A stretch of 64,000 nt of DNA from Penicillus capitatus (taxonomy: Eukaryota; Chlorophyta), in contig OZ287708.1 of NCBI GenBank assembly GCA_965649825.1, forward strand, positions 558,001 through 622,000, given 5' to 3'. This document shows positions 60,909-64,000 of this stretch, piece by piece. Positions within the stretch are counted from its first letter, which is position 1; every line of letters begins with the position of its first letter. Both the position numbers and the translations under genes were made by a program. A model generated the notes under the pieces. The model made no database searches. It saw only the letters and a program-made list of their open reading frames with translations, and was not told where the DNA came from.

Positions 60909-61559
60909 ATGTTCTTTTTTGTAGGAGATTCGGAAATGCAACTGCAAGAGGCGATGACCGAATCACCGGCGGCCAGAAGAAAGCGCATGAATATGGAGCG
61001 AATGCGTCGCAACAGAAGAAATCCCATTTACAGAGCAGAAGAACAACGCCGACAAAGAGAACGTCGTAGACAAAGACTTGGCGTAACCAAATCCCCTCAA
61101 CGATCCGTTTGTCGTCCAGCAGCCGTCGCTCCTATTCGTGCTGATGGAATTTCGAACGCGGCACTCGAAAATATGGCATGGGCGACGGCGCAAGTGCGCC
61201 CGGTTCGCGAGGTGGATGCAAGAACAGTGTTTACACCGCAAGAAACGGCAGTCGTGGAAATTCCAACAGTCGATGGCTATCCAGTGTTGCCATTCGTCGT
61301 GACACTCTCCGTTTTTGCTCCCGTACCATCGAATATCACCTTAGTTGTCGTCGCGGGCGACACAGTCAAGCCGCCGAGCACTACAGTGCCTGTTATCCCA
61401 CCTGGGGGACACGTTTCGAATATTGAGAGAACCACTGTACAGATGGGGAGGAATCTTAATCTCGGAACGCAGGGGGAGTTCTGGTATTCTAATGACATCT
61501 GTCCGCTGCCACCAATTAATGCTGTCAGTAATGGCGCTATCGTAAAGAGAGAGATGTAG
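60909..61559 (+). CDS. Basic-region protein, possible DNA-binding factor
   Basis: The frame encodes ...MQLQEAMTESPAARRKRM, then NMERMRRNRRNPIYRAEEQR and RQRERRRQRLG, a highly basic block with the R-x-R-R-x-x-P-x-Y-R-A-x-E pattern seen in STPR-type repeats. The C-terminal half (about 130 aa) is neutral and Val/Pro-rich (VLPFVVTLSVFAPVPSNITL, PSTTVPVIPPGGHV) and ends NGAIVKREM. Nuclear DNA binding is an inference from the basic block. The true start may be the ATG at 60936 or lie upstream beyond an intron. Confidence 0.5.
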   Translation: MFFFVGDSEMQLQEAMTESPAARRKRMNMERMRRNRRNPIYRAEEQRRQRERRRQRLGVTKSPQRSVCRPAAVAPIRADGISNAALENMAWATAQVRPVREVDARTVFTPQETAVVEIPTVDGYPVLPFVVTLSVFAPVPSNITLVVVAGDTVKPPSTTVPVIPPGGHVSNIERTTVQMGRNLNLGTQGEFWYSNDICPLPPINAVSNGAIVKREM

Positions 61560-61945
61560 TAGCTGTCCAACTTAGACATTCATTCCCGTCTACACCTAGA
61601 TCGTTTCCTTTAGAACTGCTTTCATTCCATTTTGCACCAAGAAATCTCACTTGGATACCATGTCGAACGTTTGCCCTAGTCCGTGGGGATGAACCCTACT
61701 GTAGATCCCGCGTTTAGGCGAACGACCCAAAAGTTCGCGTTGCATGCAGAGTTGAAAGTTGCTGTCTTTAATGATTTTTTGTTTCATTATGTATTACGCA
61801 CGATAAGCATATATAGCAGGTGCTTACAAAATCCATTTCGTGACGACCCTGAGATCCTTTAAAACGGACAGACAAAGGAAGCCATCTTCGCCAAAAATTC
61901 AGGGACCAATGGCTTCTGGTCGATGGAATTATCCGTCTTCAGTAC
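61560..61945. other. Intergenic, converging 3' ends
   Basis: About 390 bp between the basic-protein gene (plus) and ICME (minus). AT-rich around 61770-61800. No gene or structured RNA recognised. Confidence 0.4.
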
Positions 61946-63754
61946 CTACGTATGCACATTTATTGCAGGACAGTGCACATCTGAAAAAAGCAGTACGATG
62001 TTCAAGATATCTTCCATGAGGCAATCGCGACCACCACGCATAGGGTCTTCGATCAATGGTTGAGTGTGAGACTTGCCTTCGTAGAGCTTACAACGGCACT
62101 GCACTCCCGATTCCTATCGAGACACAAAAAAACGATAGACTAAGGCAATCTGAATGCAAAGTGTACAGAAAGGACGGCGGCGAAGCTTTCGGTTCCTTCA
62201 TATGGGACGGATTTATCCAACTTGCCATGCAACAGAAGGACTTCTGGTAAATTCTCACTGGGGATGGAATTCGACAAGAAGAGTGAGTGAGAGAGTGATA
62301 TCGTTTGTGTCTTTCATCACACCTTAGAAATGGTTTGAGCTCTTTGGCGATATGAACAGGCGATAGGGTTTCAAGCATGGTCTGGCCATCAATCGACATG
62401 ATGCTTCGAAACATTCTGGTGCCACACATCCATCAGCTAGAAAGCGCGCAACGATTTTACGGCATTCGACGATTTGTACAGTCCTCTTCTGTCTAGATGA
62501 TCGGCTAAATCAGGAAGTGCATAGGGACTAGAGACCCCCACGAAAGCACAGAGCTGAGTAGGATCCCATGGACGTCCTCTCGCCAACAATGAGTTTCCAT
62601 AAGTCCTTCTTTCGACCTTTGTGTGCATGGGATATAGATGCTGAACGGTGTAGAATGTCTTGCCTGAGTCAGCATTGCGGTGGCAGTTAGGTGGCCACCA
62701 GCTGATTGACCACAGAGGTACACTTTTTTCGGATCGCCTCCAAACCGATGAATACAACGCAGTACCCAAGCTATTCCGTTATTGACATCTTCCAGCATAT
62801 CTTGACAGCTCCCCTGCACAAGTTTGGATAGAGGTTGGGAAGGCAGAGACATCACTTGTGGAAAATTACGGTAGTCCATAGACGCAACAAGAATCCCCCC
62901 TTCGCTCAATCGTCGGCCCAAGAGAGCGCCCCATGCTTTGTATCCGATTGTCCAAGCCCCTCCTGTTGTCGCCATCGAACGTCATTCGCACAGAGTACCC
63001 GTCATACCTGTAACGAAGATCACAACTGGCCACCCTCCGTTTGTAGACGAATTTGTCGGGTAATAGATATCCAGTCGATTTCTTGGCTGCAAAAAACCAA
63101 CGGATCGAGAGAGCGTCTAACGACGAGGCGCATGTCATACTTTTCTTCCGTATACAACACTCCGTTCGACTTGTGGAGAAAAGAAATAATAATACACCAT
63201 CTGGCCAATGGCACACCGCTCTGGGGGCTCTCAATCGAGTTTGTCCACTTACTTGAAGAAATCCCGGCATCAGTATGAAAGCGTAGAGAAACAGTCTTAT
63301 GCAATTCCATGTCCATCGCCATCCTTAGAACAGTACTTTGATGTAAGCGACATCCTCTTCACAACAAGACCGTACCCAGTCCCAGATACGACCACAGAGT
63401 GATTGCCAGTCGCGCAACGAGGAGCACTTCACAGGTGAAGCGACCCACTTTCGCCTTAGGCGAGAGAGGCGCCCTTAAATCAGCTAAGGAGTCACTCTGC
63501 TTCATACAGGGAACGGCAGGAGAAGCAGTTTCGGAGAGATTCTCGCACTCCGACGGCTGCGATGTCGAACCCTGTTCTTCGAGGTGCGATTCGGAATACG
63601 TCGCAGAGGACGGCTTCTTCGAATTGCGCTTGAGCGTCAGGACATGCGTTGACGAAGAAACTCCGCTGCATGCACGCCTTTCAGACAAAGGATCCTGCAC
63701 TTGGACGTTCTGGGATGGATCTATATCCCGGGCCCGTCGTTCGGCGGAGCCCAT
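61946..63754 (-). CDS. ICME: Isoprenylcysteine alpha-carbonyl methylesterase (ICME), plant type
   Basis: Start MGSAERRARDIDPSQ, then a Ser-rich cytosolic region and a first membrane segment (VLLVARLAITLWSYLGLG). Then LFLYAFILMPGFLQ is spliced to MVYYYFFSPQVERSVVYG. The esterase domain reads PRNRLDIYYPTNSS, VVIFVTG spliced to GAWTIGYKAWGALLG (oxyanion hole), LVASMDYRNFPQ, RFGGDPKKVYLCGQSAGGHL (nucleophile Ser in GQSAGG), LPDLADHLDRRGLYKS, LPEVLLLHGKLDKSVPYEG (Asp) and LYEGKSHTQPLIEDPMRGGR (His). ICME removes the methyl group from prenylated proteins at the ER and tunes hormone signalling in plants. Seven or more exons. An ATG at 63914-63916 would add 54 residues. Confidence 0.9.
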
Positions 63755-64000
63755 TGTGAAGAAATGATAAAGAACTCTACGCAACGCTGGCAGTGGGCAC
63801 GCTTTACGACGTGATGTGACAAGGTAAGCACGAAAACACACGATATGTCGACACAGAAGCCGCATGTGACGGGACATCCGTCGATTGAAGGGATAAAGCG
63901 AAGCAATCGTTTTCATGAATGTAGCCCTCCATCGTCCTTGTCCAACTCTCTCTGGGTGGATCGTTCCCTCGCATGGCTCTCATTGGACGAGCTGTCCTTC

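Noticed and set aside
62056-62250. 64-codon plus-strand frame
   Set aside because: It is antisense to the ICME exon that carries the catalytic Asp and His blocks.

Overview
The window is nuclear DNA from a compact eukaryotic genome, with about 34 genes in 64 kb. Most genes carry several introns of only about 31-60 bp. The gene content points to a unicellular photosynthetic alga of the green lineage. It has a two-repeat acetolactate synthase small subunit with a transit-like leader, a sucrose-phosphate synthase with its SPP-like tail, a VIM/ORTHRUS-type RING-SRA-RING protein, a plant-type isoprenylcysteine methylesterase, a DUF3531 protein and a BLUS1/FRAY-like kinase. A selenocysteine-type glutathione peroxidase fits algae better than land plants. 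The exact group cannot be named from sequence reading alone. Exon joins were made by hand from reading frames, family conservation and GT-AG signals. Joins given with coordinates are the ones I checked for phase.

Layout. 1-3.3 kb: an SFI1-like centrin-binding-repeat gene whose one large intron holds a complete SfsA gene. 3.6-11.3 kb (minus): a secreted Kazal-type inhibitor, presequence protease and a Kelch protein. 11.7-15.3 kb: a FRAY-type kinase diverging from a TOPORS-like RING gene. 15.4-16.35 kb: a Sec-containing glutathione peroxidase followed by a SECIS-like hairpin. 17.6-26.6 kb (minus): enoyl-CoA hydratase, DUF3531 protein, GPATCH1, ER cyclophilin and sucrose-phosphate synthase, packed head to tail with gaps down to 14 nt and one 20-nt overlap. 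26.7-33.2 kb: a CHD6-9-like C-terminal module without an ATPase, SmG, an Mpv17-family protein, the ALS regulatory subunit and a small unknown protein with an in-frame TGA.

33.6-39.4 kb is a fast-evolving tract: a long low-complexity repeat protein interrupted by a TAG, decayed repeat copies and a glycosyltransferase relic. 39.4-50.2 kb: a rhodanese-DSP-FHA protein, an S-adenosylmethionine-type mitochondrial carrier, a coiled-coil protein, a polysaccharide pyruvyl transferase and the VIM-like gene with an extra CUE-like tail. 50.4-57.2 kb holds three poorly conserved low-complexity genes. 57.5-63.8 kb: mitochondrial lipoamide dehydrogenase diverging from VMA21, a membrane protein starting 2 nt after VMA21, a basic DNA-binding-like protein and ICME.

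Organelle functions recur: presequence degradation, lipoamide dehydrogenase, crotonase, carrier and Mpv17 in mitochondria; ALS subunit and DUF3531 in plastids. Several neighbours share very short divergent promoters, and several tandem pairs are so tight that dicistronic transcription is plausible.
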